Below, piece by piece: positions 46,006-54,898 of a stretch of DNA of 64,000 nt. Below the pieces are notes generated by a model, which had not been told where the DNA came from, searched no databases, and was given only the letters and a program-made list of their open reading frames with translations. The stretch's first letter is position 1. The number at the start of each line of letters is the position of its first letter. Source of the stretch: Candidatus Gastranaerophilales bacterium (GTDB lineage: Bacteria; Cyanobacteriota; Vampirovibrionia; Gastranaerophilales; Gastranaerophilaceae); assembly GCA_944325625.1 (NCBI GenBank), contig CALVAP010000004.1:124001-188000 (forward strand), read 5' to 3'. A program made the position numbers and the translations under genes.

Positions 46006-46821
46006 TTATTTCCCCAACTGTGCAGCTTTCTTCGTTGTTCCTACAATAGCTTTATCAATAATTATACCCATATCATTTGATTTTAGAATATTCATACCAA
46101 CTTCGGTAGTACCGCCTCTGGTTGTAACATTATCAATCAAAACTGAAGGTGAAACACCAGTTTCCAATATCATTTTTGCAGAGCCTAAAGCCGATTGTGC
46201 AGCTGCCATGAGCGCTATATTGTAATCAAATCCCATCTTTTGAGCGGACTTAGCAATTTCGTCAATAAAATAGTAATAAAATGCGGGTGAACTTCCGCTT
46301 ATCGCCGTCACTATATTAATTTGCGACTCGTCAACTTGAATAACCTTGCCAATACTTTTGAAAATATCCTTGGCAAAATTCAAATGTGTATTAGTAGCCA
46401 AAGTTCCTTTGCAAACAGCGGTCATACCTTCTTTCACCAAAGCAGGCGTATTCGGCATAACCCTAATAACAGGAACAAGAACACCAAGTTCTGACTGAAT
46501 ATATTCTGTTGAAATTCCTGCAAGAATAGAAATAATCATCTTGTCAGAAGTAACAACGTCTTTAATATCACGTATTACATCACCAATAATAAAAGGCTTT
46601 ATTGCAAAAACAACCACATCAACATTTTTTACAAGTTCTCTATTACTTTGAAAAACAGTAATTCCAAACTGCTCCGAAACCCTATCAGCAACCTCAAGGT
46701 TTGGTTCAGAAGCAAACACATCATCAACACTGTAAAATTTAGAGGTTATAATCCCTTTTATAATCGCTTGAGCCATTTTGCCAGCACCAATAAATCCAAT
46801 TTTCCCAAAACTTTTATTCAT
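46006..46821 (-). CDS. proC: pyrroline-5-carboxylate reductase
   Basis: 271 residues. GFIGAGKMAQAIIKG is the NADPH-binding loop, VIRVMPNTPA and TAISGSSPAFYYYFID the catalytic signatures, and TRGGTTEVG near the end. It is the last step of proline synthesis. AAGGTTAAATAAT precedes the ATG. deoB follows directly. Confidence 0.95.
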   Translation of the reverse strand: MNKSFGKIGFIGAGKMAQAIIKGIITSKFYSVDDVFASEPNLEVADRVSEQFGITVFQSNRELVKNVDVVVFAIKPFIIGDVIRDIKDVVTSDKMIISILAGISTEYIQSELGVLVPVIRVMPNTPALVKEGMTAVCKGTLATNTHLNFAKDIFKSIGKVIQVDESQINIVTAISGSSPAFYYYFIDEIAKSAQKMGFDYNIALMAAAQSALGSAKMILETGVSPSVLIDNVTTRGGTTEVGMNILKSNDMGIIIDKAIVGTTKKAAQLGK

Positions 46822-46848
46822 ATTATTTAACCTTTTTTATTTTTTCCG

Positions 46849-46880
46849 TTGACTTTAGACCATGTGTTAATTATTATAAT
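46849..46880 (+). promoter_or_regulatory. promoter of rpmH
   Basis: TTGACT (46849-46854), 17-nt spacer, TATTAT (46872-46877; TATAAT overlaps at 46875-46880). The L34 start lies ~45 nt downstream. Confidence 0.5.
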
Positions 46881-46923
46881 ACAACGTAGCAGGTTTTGAC
46901 AAAAAATTTCAGGAGAATATAAA

Positions 46924-47076
46924 ATGAGACGCACATTAGAAGGAACAAAAAGAAAAAGACAAAACGTAAGCGGTTTCAGAGCCAGAATGTCTACCCCCGG
47001 AGGAAGAACGGTTCTTAACAGAAGACGCGCAAAAGGTCGTCACAAACTCGCTATTACAGCTAAGAAAAGAGCTTAA
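46924..47076 (+). CDS. rpmH: 50S ribosomal protein L34
   Basis: 50 residues: [44 protein letters not shown]. The TLxGTxRKR...SGFRARM pattern is closer to cyanobacterial L34 than to the MKRTFQPSN type, a useful lineage hint. CAGGAGA precedes the ATG. rnpA follows as usual, but dnaA is not adjacent. Confidence 0.95.
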   Translation: MRRTLEGTKRKRQNVSGFRARMSTPGGRTVLNRRRAKGRHKLAITAKKRA

Positions 47077-47099
47077 TCGTTTTAGAATTTAAAGTATAT

Positions 47100-47130
47100 A
47101 AAAAGCCCCCGCCAAAATGGGGGCTTTTTA
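47100..47130 (+). terminator. hairpin with T-run between rpmH and rnpA
   Basis: AAAAAGCCCCC / GGGGGCTTTTT stem with an 8-nt loop. It probably attenuates rather than ends the transcript, giving more L34 than RnpA. Confidence 0.8.
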
Positions 47131-47144
47131 TTTTGGAAATTAAT

Positions 47145-47507
47145 ATGCTGCCCAAAAATCTTAGACTTAAAAAGAATAGTGCTTTTAAAGCAACATACAA
47201 CGTAAAAAACTCCGTCGCTGACGCAAATATCATTATATTTGCAGGCAAACAGAAAAAAAATGAAGAACTGCCAACAAAAGTGGGATTTGTCGTATCAAAA
47301 AAAAACCACAAGCGAGCGGTAAAACGCAACCGTACAAAACGACTTATGAGAGAGGCATATCGAACAGCAATAAAAGAAAATCTTGTGGACAACGCTCAAA
47401 ACTTTCAATCACTGATAATAACTGCCCGCACTGGGGCAATAGACAATGATTATAATACAATTAAAAACTCAATATTAAAATTAATATCCAGACTGAAAGT
47501 AAAATAG
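47145..47507 (+). CDS. rnpA: ribonuclease P protein component
   Basis: 120 residues. The basic KRAVKRNRTKRLMREAYR segment is the RNR signature; N-terminal LRLKKNSAFKATY and GFVVSKKNHK fit the family. It binds RNase P RNA in tRNA 5' processing. The ATG at 47145 is chosen; a TTG four codons upstream is possible. The stop abuts the convergent small gene at 47508. Confidence 0.93.
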   Translation: MLPKNLRLKKNSAFKATYNVKNSVADANIIIFAGKQKKNEELPTKVGFVVSKKNHKRAVKRNRTKRLMREAYRTAIKENLVDNAQNFQSLIITARTGAIDNDYNTIKNSILKLISRLKVK

Positions 47508-47717
47508 CTAACGAATAATACGTCTGGCTTCCGAGCCGGGTTGAGCATTGGTATAAATTAAAAAATCATGTTTCGGACGAACGTACTCACTCAAAAACTC
47601 CGGATTGAGTATTTTTTGAGAACAGATTGCAGATTCTGCATTCTTTTCAACAAACTCTGCAATAATTTTTTGCCCTTCACTGAGGTCAAAATCTGAAATT
47701 TTTTTAACGATACGCAT
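47508..47717 (-). CDS. small unknown protein
   Basis: 69 residues, starting MRIVKKISDFDLSEGQKIIA, mixed charge, helical in prediction by eye, no motif. It ends with no gap at the convergent rnpA stop. No good RBS is visible. It is not antisense to any other gene, and codon content looks normal, so it is plausible but uncertain. Confidence 0.4.
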   Translation of the reverse strand: MRIVKKISDFDLSEGQKIIAEFVEKNAESAICSQKILNPEFLSEYVRPKHDFLIYTNAQPGSEARRIIR

Positions 47718-47812
47718 AATATAATGTTACGACTCGTTTTAAAAAAAATATAGGGTAAAGAGACAAAATTGTAACATGTCTTTATAAGAAATAAGAGAAA
47801 AGAAACACAGGC

Positions 47813-47841
47813 TTGAAAAAGAAAAGAGTTTATATTATATT
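47813..47841 (+). promoter_or_regulatory. promoter of tRNA-His
   Basis: TTGAAA (47813-47818), 17-nt spacer, TATATT (47836-47841); the tRNA starts 27 nt later. Confidence 0.5.
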
Positions 47842-47867
47842 AATGGCAAGGAAAATCAAAAACGAAT

Positions 47868-47944
47868 GGCGGGTATCGTCAAGCGGTCAAGACCTCGGAT
47901 TGTGGTTCCGATATGCGTGGGTTCGAATCCCACTACCCGCCCCA
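47868..47944 (+). tRNA. tRNA-His(GTG)
   Basis: Includes G-1 paired with C73. Acceptor GCGGGTA/TACCCGC, anticodon stem TCGGA/TCCGA with loop TTGTGGT (anticodon GTG), T arm GTGGG-TTCGAAT-CCCAC. CCA is encoded, unlike the other four tRNAs of the window. Confidence 0.95.
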
Positions 47945-47948
47945 TAAA

Positions 47949-47985
47949 GTCGGTTATAACTTAATGTTATGACCGATTTTATTTT
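47949..47985 (+). terminator. terminator of tRNA-His
   Basis: TCGGTTATAAC / GTTATGACCGA hairpin (one bulge), then TTTTATTTT. Confidence 0.75.
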
Positions 47986-48146
47986 GCAGGATTTTTGGAT
48001 GAGAACCACCAAGCGAAGCTTGGTCTGGGTTCGAGTGCAAACGAGCTGAGGCTGAAGTGCTTTTGCGTTGTATTAAAAATACAAAAAGCAAAACACGAAA
48101 TGCCGTTAAACGCGAGTGAGCAAGAAAATTCCACTACCCGCCGTAT
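47986..48146 (+). repeat. structured segment ending in a partial copy of the tRNA-His 3' end
   Basis: AATTCCACTACCCGCC (48128-48143) repeats the tRNA-His end AATCCCACTACCCGCC with one mismatch. Between them lie a CCAAGC-GAA-GCTTGG hairpin (48010-48024), a GGGTTCGAGT piece like a T arm, and a TGCTTTTGCGTTGTATT / AATACAAAAAGCA imperfect hairpin. No protein gene is supported. Could be an att-like duplication or an interspersed repeat. Confidence 0.45.
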
Positions 48147-48202
48147 AAAAAACTTTGCCTCAGTATCCAAATTAAATTATCTAGATTGCTGCTTTATTTA
48201 TC

Positions 48203-48255
48203 TTGACAAAAAGTTAGGCATGGCTTACAATATTTATAAGTTAGTCATGCCTAAC
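48203..48255 (+). promoter_or_regulatory. strong promoter with two palindromic operator boxes upstream of DUF2023 gene
   Basis: TTGACA (48203-48208), exactly 17 nt, TACAAT (48226-48231). Box 1 GTTAGGCATGGCTTAC (48213-48228) fills the spacer; box 2 GTTAGTCATGCCTAAC (48240-48255) covers the expected start point. Both approach the perfect palindrome GTTAGGCATGCCTAAC. Their look and placement suit a DtxR/MntR-type metal repressor. Confidence 0.65.
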
Positions 48256-48268
48256 TATGGAGTGAATT

Positions 48269-48685
48269 ATGGCTTTACAAAAAATTGTATCTTCTTCTAT
48301 ACTCCCTTCCGGTTTTGCTTTCTCTGCCGGCAACGCTACTGCGCCTCTTTCCAATTCCGATTTAAAGGTTTTCCACCACCATATTTACGAATTCAAAAAA
48401 GGTTTAAGAGAATTAATCCTCACCACTGAAAAAGCTTCCAATCGCGAATACATTGAACAACGCTTACTTCGTGAAAATATATCATACCTAATTAATGCCG
48501 TTTCTAATGATAAAATAAATGTTTTTTTCGGAAGTGAAGTCTGTATTAGAGTCGTTGCAGGGTTTGATTCGGCCTTAAACAAGTTATCTCCTGAGGAAGA
48601 TTTTATTCTGGGCACTATGTTGGGATATGGCAAGCTTCAACAGTGTGAAAGGTATTTGCGCATGAAAAAGAAAAATAAACTATGA
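48269..48685 (+). CDS. DUF2023 family protein
   Basis: 138 residues. After a ~30-residue N-terminal extension, KVFHHHIYEFKKGLRELIL, NVFFG and SPEEDFILGTMLGYGKLQQCERYL match DUF2023. These small proteins are often encoded near flavodoxin or ferrous-iron transport genes and are thought to be iron-linked; neither neighbour is present here. GGAG precedes the ATG by six bases. The promoter carries two operator-like palindromes, consistent with metal control. Confidence 0.8.
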   Translation: MALQKIVSSSILPSGFAFSAGNATAPLSNSDLKVFHHHIYEFKKGLRELILTTEKASNREYIEQRLLRENISYLINAVSNDKINVFFGSEVCIRVVAGFDSALNKLSPEEDFILGTMLGYGKLQQCERYLRMKKKNKL

Positions 48686-48740
48686 TTTCCTTTACACGAA
48701 ACTATAATGGTAATTATTCACACCATTTACCTTTTTGTGC

Positions 48741-48766
48741 CTGCCATTTTAAATGGCAGTTTTTTT
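48741..48766 (+). terminator. terminator of the DUF2023 gene
   Basis: CTGCCATTT / AAATGGCAG perfect stem followed by TTTTTTT. Confidence 0.85.
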
Positions 48767-48772
48767 ATGTGA

Positions 48773-48778
48773 TAAAAT
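48773..48778 (+). promoter_or_regulatory. extended -10 of the HAD gene, leaderless
   Basis: TGATAAAAT, then six bases, then the ATG at 48785; no Shine-Dalgarno. Confidence 0.5.
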
Positions 48779-48784
48779 GGTTTT

Positions 48785-49426
48785 ATGATTAAAGCGGTAA
48801 TTTTTGACCTTGATGGAACCCTTTTGAATACCCTCGACGGGCTAAAAAACAGTACTAATTTTGCCTTGGAACACTTTGGCTATCCTCCGCACTCCATTGA
48901 AAAAATTAGACAATTTGTCGGTAACGGCGTAGCTAAGCTCATTGAACGAGCTATTCCAAATGGGTTAAACAACCCAAAATATAACGATTGCTTAACTTTA
49001 TTCAAAGAACATTATTCAAAAACTATGGAACAGTACACTCATCCGTATGATGGCATTCTAGAGCTTTTGACCGAATTAAAAAAGAAAAATGTACTTATTA
49101 TAGTTTTATCAAATAAGTTTGATTCTGCTGTCAAACTACTTTGCAAAAAATATTTCGATGGACTATATGACCTTGCAATTGGAGAGAATGAAGCCAACCC
49201 ACCAAAACCTAATCCTACATCTACTTTAGCCATTCTTAAGCATTTTAATTTAAAACCGGAAGAAGTTATTTTTGTTGGTGACTCCGAAGTTGATATTAGA
49301 ACTGCTAACAATGCTAAATTAAAGTTCTTTGGCGTTTTGTGGGGATTTCGTACCAAGTACGTTCTTGAAAATGAGGGTGCAAAATCTTTAATTAACAAGC
49401 CCGTTGAACTCATCAAATACCTGTAA
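48785..49426 (+). CDS. HAD-superfamily phosphatase, phosphoglycolate phosphatase-like
   Basis: 213 residues. FDLDGTLLNT is motif I with the nucleophile Asp, LSNK motif II, the Lys of PPKPNP motif III, and VGDSEVDIRTA motif IV. The helical cap places it with Gph/PGP-type enzymes. It may remove phosphoglycolate or another small phosphate. No RBS; a -10 lies six bases before the ATG. Confidence 0.88.
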   Translation: MIKAVIFDLDGTLLNTLDGLKNSTNFALEHFGYPPHSIEKIRQFVGNGVAKLIERAIPNGLNNPKYNDCLTLFKEHYSKTMEQYTHPYDGILELLTELKKKNVLIIVLSNKFDSAVKLLCKKYFDGLYDLAIGENEANPPKPNPTSTLAILKHFNLKPEEVIFVGDSEVDIRTANNAKLKFFGVLWGFRTKYVLENEGAKSLINKPVELIKYL

Positions 49427-49429
49427 ATA

Positions 49430-49462
49430 AAGGGCTTCGATTTTCAATCGAAGCCCTTATTT
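49430..49462. terminator. bidirectional terminator between HAD and autotransporter genes
   Basis: AAGGGCTTCGA / TCGAAGCCCTT perfect 11-bp stem with 7-nt loop, T-run on the plus side. Confidence 0.85.
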
Positions 49463-49485
49463 TGTCAATTCTATTTATCAAATAG

Positions 49486-52400
49486 TTATATTCTCCACTG
49501 CAATCCACCTTGGAAACCAATACCTGTTCTGGTTCCGTTTCTGATTGTGAACTGTACAAATGAATTTAGCCTTTCTTTTATCCGTTTTGTTGCTCCCAAA
49601 CCATATTCTACATATGCAACGTGTCTATATCCAACATCAGGCAAGGTGATATTTCCGACTTGTCCACCCACATCACCCATTATATTGAACACCAATTGTG
49701 CCGTTGCGTACAAACTAAAGGTTTCTTTATTCCAAATAAGGTTTGCTCCCGGAGCAATATTTATTCCGTTTAGCATTCCGCTGTTCATTCCAATTATTCC
49801 ATAATTAGAATGCCAATTTTGCTCACCAAAGATGTTGTATGATAGTAACATTGTTGGTTGAAGGATAAAATCCGCAGGAAGATGGAAGTTGTAAGCTGTC
49901 TTTGAAGCTACACCTGCAAACCAGTTTCCTGTTCTATCGGTATAACCAGATACATTCATATTATTGTAATAGCCGCCGCCATATGCCAGTAATGAAGTTA
50001 GAAAATCACCCTTATATGCGGTACCCATTACACCAAGTTGACCACCGTTTTGGTACATTCCAACGCCATTATATGTTTGATGCGCACCATTATAAGAAAC
50101 ATATGCTGTAGGAATAAGCTTCCAGCCATCTCTCAAGTTCACTACGGGAAAATCCGCACCTATCAATGAACCGTATGAATTATTATGTACATTCAAACCT
50201 TGCGTCATTGAAATAGTTTCAAAGTTTCCATAAGCCTTAAACCACAAGCTTCCTTCCTTTGCACTATATTGGTACGGTGAGAATTGGGCATCTATTGATG
50301 AATATTTATTTGCTACCCGTTCTTCGGCAATTAGCTGCTGTGAAACTATGTTTATATGGTCAAACAAGAGGTTGTTATGAACAAGTTGGTTAGCATAACT
50401 TGAAACCGTTGCAACTTGTCCTCTATAAGCTTGCGGATTAATACTTGTCAACGCCCCGCTTAGCATTCCCCCTTCACCGGCTATCAACGCATATTTACCA
50501 ACCGGTGTATCAATTAGTTTGTTATCCAAATTAATTGTAAGGTCGCCACCTACCTTCTCACTGACAGAGTCAACAACTTTAATGTTAAAATTATAATCTC
50601 TCGGTGTGGCTACAAAGTTAATATCCTCAAGAACAATTTCAGCTCCTGCATCATCAACTACCAAGTTAGATGTCTTAATTCCACCTGCGCTATAATCTCT
50701 ACCATCCGCATTAATAACCATATCGGTTACTCCGGAAAGTTTTGTTGTTCCTTCTACATTCAACGATGCAGCTTTTCCTCCAACTGCCAGATTTATATAC
50801 CCGTTCTCAACAGTCAAATCTTTTGCTACATTTACATCGTTCGTTGAAATTAAATCAGAATTACTTAAAAGAACATTTCCGCCAATATTATTGTTTTGTC
50901 CATACAACTCAGCACTCGACGCCAAAGTCAAATTCATATCACCGCTCAAGTTAAAATCTTTCGGTGTACCCAACATTGCATCTACAGCATTTATGCTCTT
51001 TGCTGCTATCTGACCGTTTGCCAACAATGACGTATCAATTTCCATATTAATGTCACCCAAAATGGCAACATCTTTTTCAACCGTCATTGCTCCTCCATTG
51101 AGGTTGAGATTTGTATTAACATACTGGGAAGTGGTAACATCGCCTATTGCTTTATCCATCGTTACATTACCGCTTCCGTTTTTGTTTATATTTGACACAA
51201 CCCCACCTGAAGTTGATGTTGTAATATTGGTATTAAATTCCGTATCCTCATCAAAATTCAAGTTTACCGTTACACCGTCACCCATTGTAATTGTTGCTTT
51301 ATCATCAATGAATGCACCATCGTTATACGTAAGGATTGAGTTATCATTAGCAGCGATATTTCCAACAACACCTGAGCCATTGGACAATTCTAATTCTCTT
51401 ATTCCTGTCTGTCCTTCGAAAAGTGAAAAACCACCTTCATAATTACTTTCTTGTATCAATCCATTTGCAAGATGCAAACCGCCCTTGTTAATAACAACTT
51501 CACTGGTATAAGAGCTTCCATCCGGAGCAACCTCTGTTGTAGTAACAGTTCCAGTCGTCCAGTCGATATTGGTATTTTGAGCTCCAGTTTCGTCATTTTT
51601 CAATACAAGCGTTCCGTAAGGATCATTCAATCCTGCCCCTACAACGTTATTTACACTTCCGTTTGCAAAATGTCCGCCGTTTTCAAGAACCAATTCTCCG
51701 TTACTGATTGTATTTTCACCGCCAAAGAAATATGCTCCGTCAGTGATAACAGTTGTTCCGTTTGTTTGACTGAATTTACCTGTATAAGTCGATTTATCTC
51801 CAACCACATTTACTGTTGAGTTGTAGTCTTTATTAATTACTGTATCTGCGGTTGTATTTGCCACAACTGCGTTGAGATTTATTGTTCCTTTATCATTGGC
51901 ATTACCCAAATTAAGTACACTGTTTGCGTCATTAAGCGTTATTGTATTTGTTGCATGGTTCGCTGTACCGCTACCAAATGTCAGTTCTGTTCCGTTAACA
52001 ACAATTTCTTCATTTTGAGCAAGACCAGCCCCACCATTCAACGTCAAATCTTGGATATTTGCTCCTGTACCTATCGTATTTATACCTGATAATGCAGAAT
52101 TTGCAGTTCCATTAACCACCAAATCAAGGGTATTTGCTCCCAGATTAAATCCTGCTGAATCTACTATAGAGATTGAGCCGCTGGTACCATTATTAACAAT
52201 AGAAGCAATTTGATTAGAAATATTTATTTCCGGATTATTTGTACCGATAGTTATATCAGCACTAAGACTACCGTTAGAACCCAGTACAAGCTCACCACCG
52301 TTAATCTCAGAAACGCCACTAAAGAACTCACCGTTTATAACCGTTTTCCCGCTTTCTTGAGTAAAAGTACCGCTGTAACCGGAGTTATCACCTGCAAGTT

Positions 52401-53313
52401 CCAATGTGTTATCACCTGATTTAAGGATTGTTCCGTCACCGGCAATTCCACCATCAAAAGACACCGTTGTACCTTGAACCCCTGTTATTGTGGTTGTTCC
52501 TCCTTGTTGGTATAAATCAGCGCCAGAGGCTGTTGCCGTGTTACCACTAAATTCAATATCCTTTCCATTAGACGTATCTAACGTAAGGGTACCTTCTGTG
52601 TATATTGCACCGCCTGACGTTGCAGAGTTGTCTGTAAATGAGGAACCGCCTGCAATATTTACCGACCCGTTGCCTGTGTTAGCAATTGCACCGCCATTTC
52701 CATTCGTTGCTTTGTTTCCAACAAATTCAGTTGTGCCAAATGTTGCTGTACCGTTATTATTGTATACTGCACCACCTTGTGCAGATGAGTTGTTTGTAAA
52801 AGAAGAACCATCTGCAAGTGTTAATTCCCCATATGTAACTCCTGGTAAAAACTCATTTACTATAGCACCGCCCGCATTGAGTGAACTATTGTCACTAAAT
52901 GATGCCGCCTTATCGAATACCAATACACCTTCATTGTATATTGCTCCACCCCAATTGTTAGAAGTATTGCCGGTAAAATTAGATGTTCCTTCTACCTCTA
53001 TTTGAGCGGTTATTTCGTTATAAATGGCACCGCCATATCCTGTCCCTGTGGCTGTAACCTTATTATTAATAAACTCAACATTATCAGCGCTAAAGGTTAT
53101 ATTTCCCCCATTCCAATTTGCAACCGCTCCGCCGCCATATTGCGCATTTGCGTTGCTATAGGATGAACCATCCAATTGTAATGTCTGAGGAGGTGTGTTG
53201 TTTATAATTCCACCATTCTGGTCACCATTTGCAGAATAAACTGCATTGGGTACGAACATCCATGATGCCAAAAAAGCAGACACAACAAGTCGCTTCTTCA
53301 AATTTTTTCTCAT
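49486..53313 (-). CDS. autotransporter outer-membrane protein with PMP-like repeats
   Basis: About 1275 residues. A signal peptide ends at AVYSA (~28). Residues ~50-280 hold seven GGA[IV]xN motifs alternating with FxxN motifs, as in chlamydial polymorphic membrane proteins. A long beta-helix passenger with Asn/Gly-rich strands follows, then a C-terminal beta barrel of ~280 residues ending QWRI. This is a type V secretion architecture, so the cell has an outer membrane. Start at 53313 is favoured by AAGGGTAAG upstream and the signal peptide; the frame is open to 53373. Probably a surface adhesin. Confidence 0.88.
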   Translation of the reverse strand: MRKNLKKRLVVSAFLASWMFVPNAVYSANGDQNGGIINNTPPQTLQLDGSSYSNANAQYGGGAVANWNGGNITFSADNVEFINNKVTATGTGYGGAIYNEITAQIEVEGTSNFTGNTSNNWGGAIYNEGVLVFDKAASFSDNSSLNAGGAIVNEFLPGVTYGELTLADGSSFTNNSSAQGGAVYNNNGTATFGTTEFVGNKATNGNGGAIANTGNGSVNIAGGSSFTDNSATSGGAIYTEGTLTLDTSNGKDIEFSGNTATASGADLYQQGGTTTITGVQGTTVSFDGGIAGDGTILKSGDNTLELAGDNSGYSGTFTQESGKTVINGEFFSGVSEINGGELVLGSNGSLSADITIGTNNPEINISNQIASIVNNGTSGSISIVDSAGFNLGANTLDLVVNGTANSALSGINTIGTGANIQDLTLNGGAGLAQNEEIVVNGTELTFGSGTANHATNTITLNDANSVLNLGNANDKGTINLNAVVANTTADTVINKDYNSTVNVVGDKSTYTGKFSQTNGTTVITDGAYFFGGENTISNGELVLENGGHFANGSVNNVVGAGLNDPYGTLVLKNDETGAQNTNIDWTTGTVTTTEVAPDGSSYTSEVVINKGGLHLANGLIQESNYEGGFSLFEGQTGIRELELSNGSGVVGNIAANDNSILTYNDGAFIDDKATITMGDGVTVNLNFDEDTEFNTNITTSTSGGVVSNINKNGSGNVTMDKAIGDVTTSQYVNTNLNLNGGAMTVEKDVAILGDINMEIDTSLLANGQIAAKSINAVDAMLGTPKDFNLSGDMNLTLASSAELYGQNNNIGGNVLLSNSDLISTNDVNVAKDLTVENGYINLAVGGKAASLNVEGTTKLSGVTDMVINADGRDYSAGGIKTSNLVVDDAGAEIVLEDINFVATPRDYNFNIKVVDSVSEKVGGDLTINLDNKLIDTPVGKYALIAGEGGMLSGALTSINPQAYRGQVATVSSYANQLVHNNLLFDHINIVSQQLIAEERVANKYSSIDAQFSPYQYSAKEGSLWFKAYGNFETISMTQGLNVHNNSYGSLIGADFPVVNLRDGWKLIPTAYVSYNGAHQTYNGVGMYQNGGQLGVMGTAYKGDFLTSLLAYGGGYYNNMNVSGYTDRTGNWFAGVASKTAYNFHLPADFILQPTMLLSYNIFGEQNWHSNYGIIGMNSGMLNGINIAPGANLIWNKETFSLYATAQLVFNIMGDVGGQVGNITLPDVGYRHVAYVEYGLGATKRIKERLNSFVQFTIRNGTRTGIGFQGGLQWRI

Positions 53314-53473
53314 ACTAATCTTACCCTTAATATCTATAATAAACAGCCTTATAATTATATCATAAATTAACACTTATGTAATACTTTATACTTTTTGTAA
53401 CAAAAAATTACATCAATAGATGTACGTTATTTATATTTTGTATAAATTCTTTATTAGGTATAATATTTTTACT

Positions 53474-54883
53474 ATGACAAATTCTTCTGCCGAAATAATT
53501 AAAAAATTCAAACAGGAATGTGACAAATTTCCTCAAGATAAAAGGTATAGGGAAACACTTGCAAGTTGTATTAACATTCCAACAGAACAGTATTATCTTC
53601 TACGTCCGATTATTGGCGAAAATGAGTTTAAGAATATTGTTGAAAATCTTCAAGAAATCAACTTCATGCCTGGAGAAAAGAAAGATTTAACCGTACTGGA
53701 TTCTCATGATGACAGATACTTAAAATCAGGTGATTTTAAAGCAAACTTGCATATTCACACAGTATATTCAGACGGACATATAACTATCGATGATTTTCTT
53801 AACCAAGCAGAAGAACTGGGAAATAAAAATTTAAGCCTCTCACAATGCAGCTCTATGCCTCTTGTCGTTGCTATAACAGATCATGACTGTATTGACGGAG
53901 CAAAAGAAATGCTTCTTAAAGTCAGTAAGAGCCCCCAAAAGTTCCAAAACGTAAGAATTGTGCTCGGAATGGAGCTTTCTACAATTACAAATAAATTTAA
54001 GCATCTTAAAAAACCTTTGCTTATTCACACCCATATGTTTTGCATAAATCCCTTTGACACAAAATTAAACCAACTGATTACACAAAAAAGCAATCTGAAA
54101 AAACAACTTGTTGATAAAACAGTACAAAAAATAAACTCTGAATTAGAGAAAGAATTAAACTTCGATTTCAACCTTGAAGAATTGGGAAAAATCCACGCAA
54201 TAATATTAAAAGGACAAGATGAAGTTTGTATACCGATGAAGAAATATACCGGAGCCAAAATATTATTCAATCACTACGTTCTCAATAATACTGAAACACT
54301 ATCTATCCTGAACAAAAATAACATTGATATTAACAAACTAAACTTCTATTATCCGCTACAATACAAAAAACTATTTAAAAGAAAAGGCGGTTTTATAAAA
54401 AATTATAAAGAAGCCTTAACTCTATACCTAAATGAATTTACAAGCGATGAACAGTTTAAGGAAATTATAGAAAAAAAAGATGAAAATACTGAAAACTTGA
54501 TTAAAAGAGCCTTTAAAATTTGCACCGACGCTCATCCCTCTCTAACCGATATGCCCGAAGCTTTTTTTGAGTTTGAGCAAACCCTAAAAATACTATCGGA
54601 ACAGGATTTTGGTGTTTTTGGAATTGCTCATCCCGCAAGAACTCTTGTTTGGGATGTAGATTCGGATTTGAGTTCATTATTTGACAATATGTTTTCTTCT
54701 TTTAAACAATATGGTAAAGAGAAAGCACTATTCTACGAGGGATTTTACCAATCTTACGAAGGCAGTGCTTACCTTGAATATCTTGAACCAATAAACAAAA
54801 ATGCGCTTAAATATGGCTTATTAAAAACCGGTGGACTGGATTCCCATGGTCCAAACATTATTTCAAGATGTCCCTATTGCTAA
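53474..54883 (+). CDS. PHP-domain metal-dependent phosphoesterase-like protein
   Basis: About 469 residues. PHP motifs: NLHIHTVYSDG, AITDHDCIDGA, GMELS, LIHTHMF, GIAHPARTL and GGLDSHG, giving a full set of metal-binding His/Asp residues. A ~150-residue insertion of unknown fold splits the domain. PHP proteins hydrolyse phosphate esters or act as nucleases. The ATG at 53474 is chosen; TATAAT lies nine bases before it and no RBS is visible. The stop is followed by a C10 tract. Confidence 0.75.
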   Translation: MTNSSAEIIKKFKQECDKFPQDKRYRETLASCINIPTEQYYLLRPIIGENEFKNIVENLQEINFMPGEKKDLTVLDSHDDRYLKSGDFKANLHIHTVYSDGHITIDDFLNQAEELGNKNLSLSQCSSMPLVVAITDHDCIDGAKEMLLKVSKSPQKFQNVRIVLGMELSTITNKFKHLKKPLLIHTHMFCINPFDTKLNQLITQKSNLKKQLVDKTVQKINSELEKELNFDFNLEELGKIHAIILKGQDEVCIPMKKYTGAKILFNHYVLNNTETLSILNKNNIDINKLNFYYPLQYKKLFKRKGGFIKNYKEALTLYLNEFTSDEQFKEIIEKKDENTENLIKRAFKICTDAHPSLTDMPEAFFEFEQTLKILSEQDFGVFGIAHPARTLVWDVDSDLSSLFDNMFSSFKQYGKEKALFYEGFYQSYEGSAYLEYLEPINKNALKYGLLKTGGLDSHGPNIISRCPYC

Positions 54884-54888
54884 AAAAT

Positions 54889-54898
54889 CCCCCCCCCC
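54889..54898 (+). repeat. C10 homopolymer tract
   Basis: Ten C, five bases after the stop of the PHP gene and outside both convergent genes. Unexpected in a low-GC genome. Confidence 0.8.

Noticed and set aside
46822-47145. Replication origin near rpmH-rnpA
   Set aside because: No dnaA, yidC or dnaN adjacent and no cluster of DnaA boxes seen.
47979-48170. Overlapping ORFs on both strands after tRNA-His
   Set aside because: No RBS, and they span hairpins and the tRNA-end copy; treated as repeat DNA.
52490-53005. 171-codon plus-strand ORF
   Set aside because: Antisense shadow of the autotransporter repeats; Pro/Val-rich composition reflects the opposite frame.
49486-53373. Autotransporter start at 53373
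   Set aside because: Adds a hydrophobic stretch before the signal peptide and lacks an RBS; 53313 has both.
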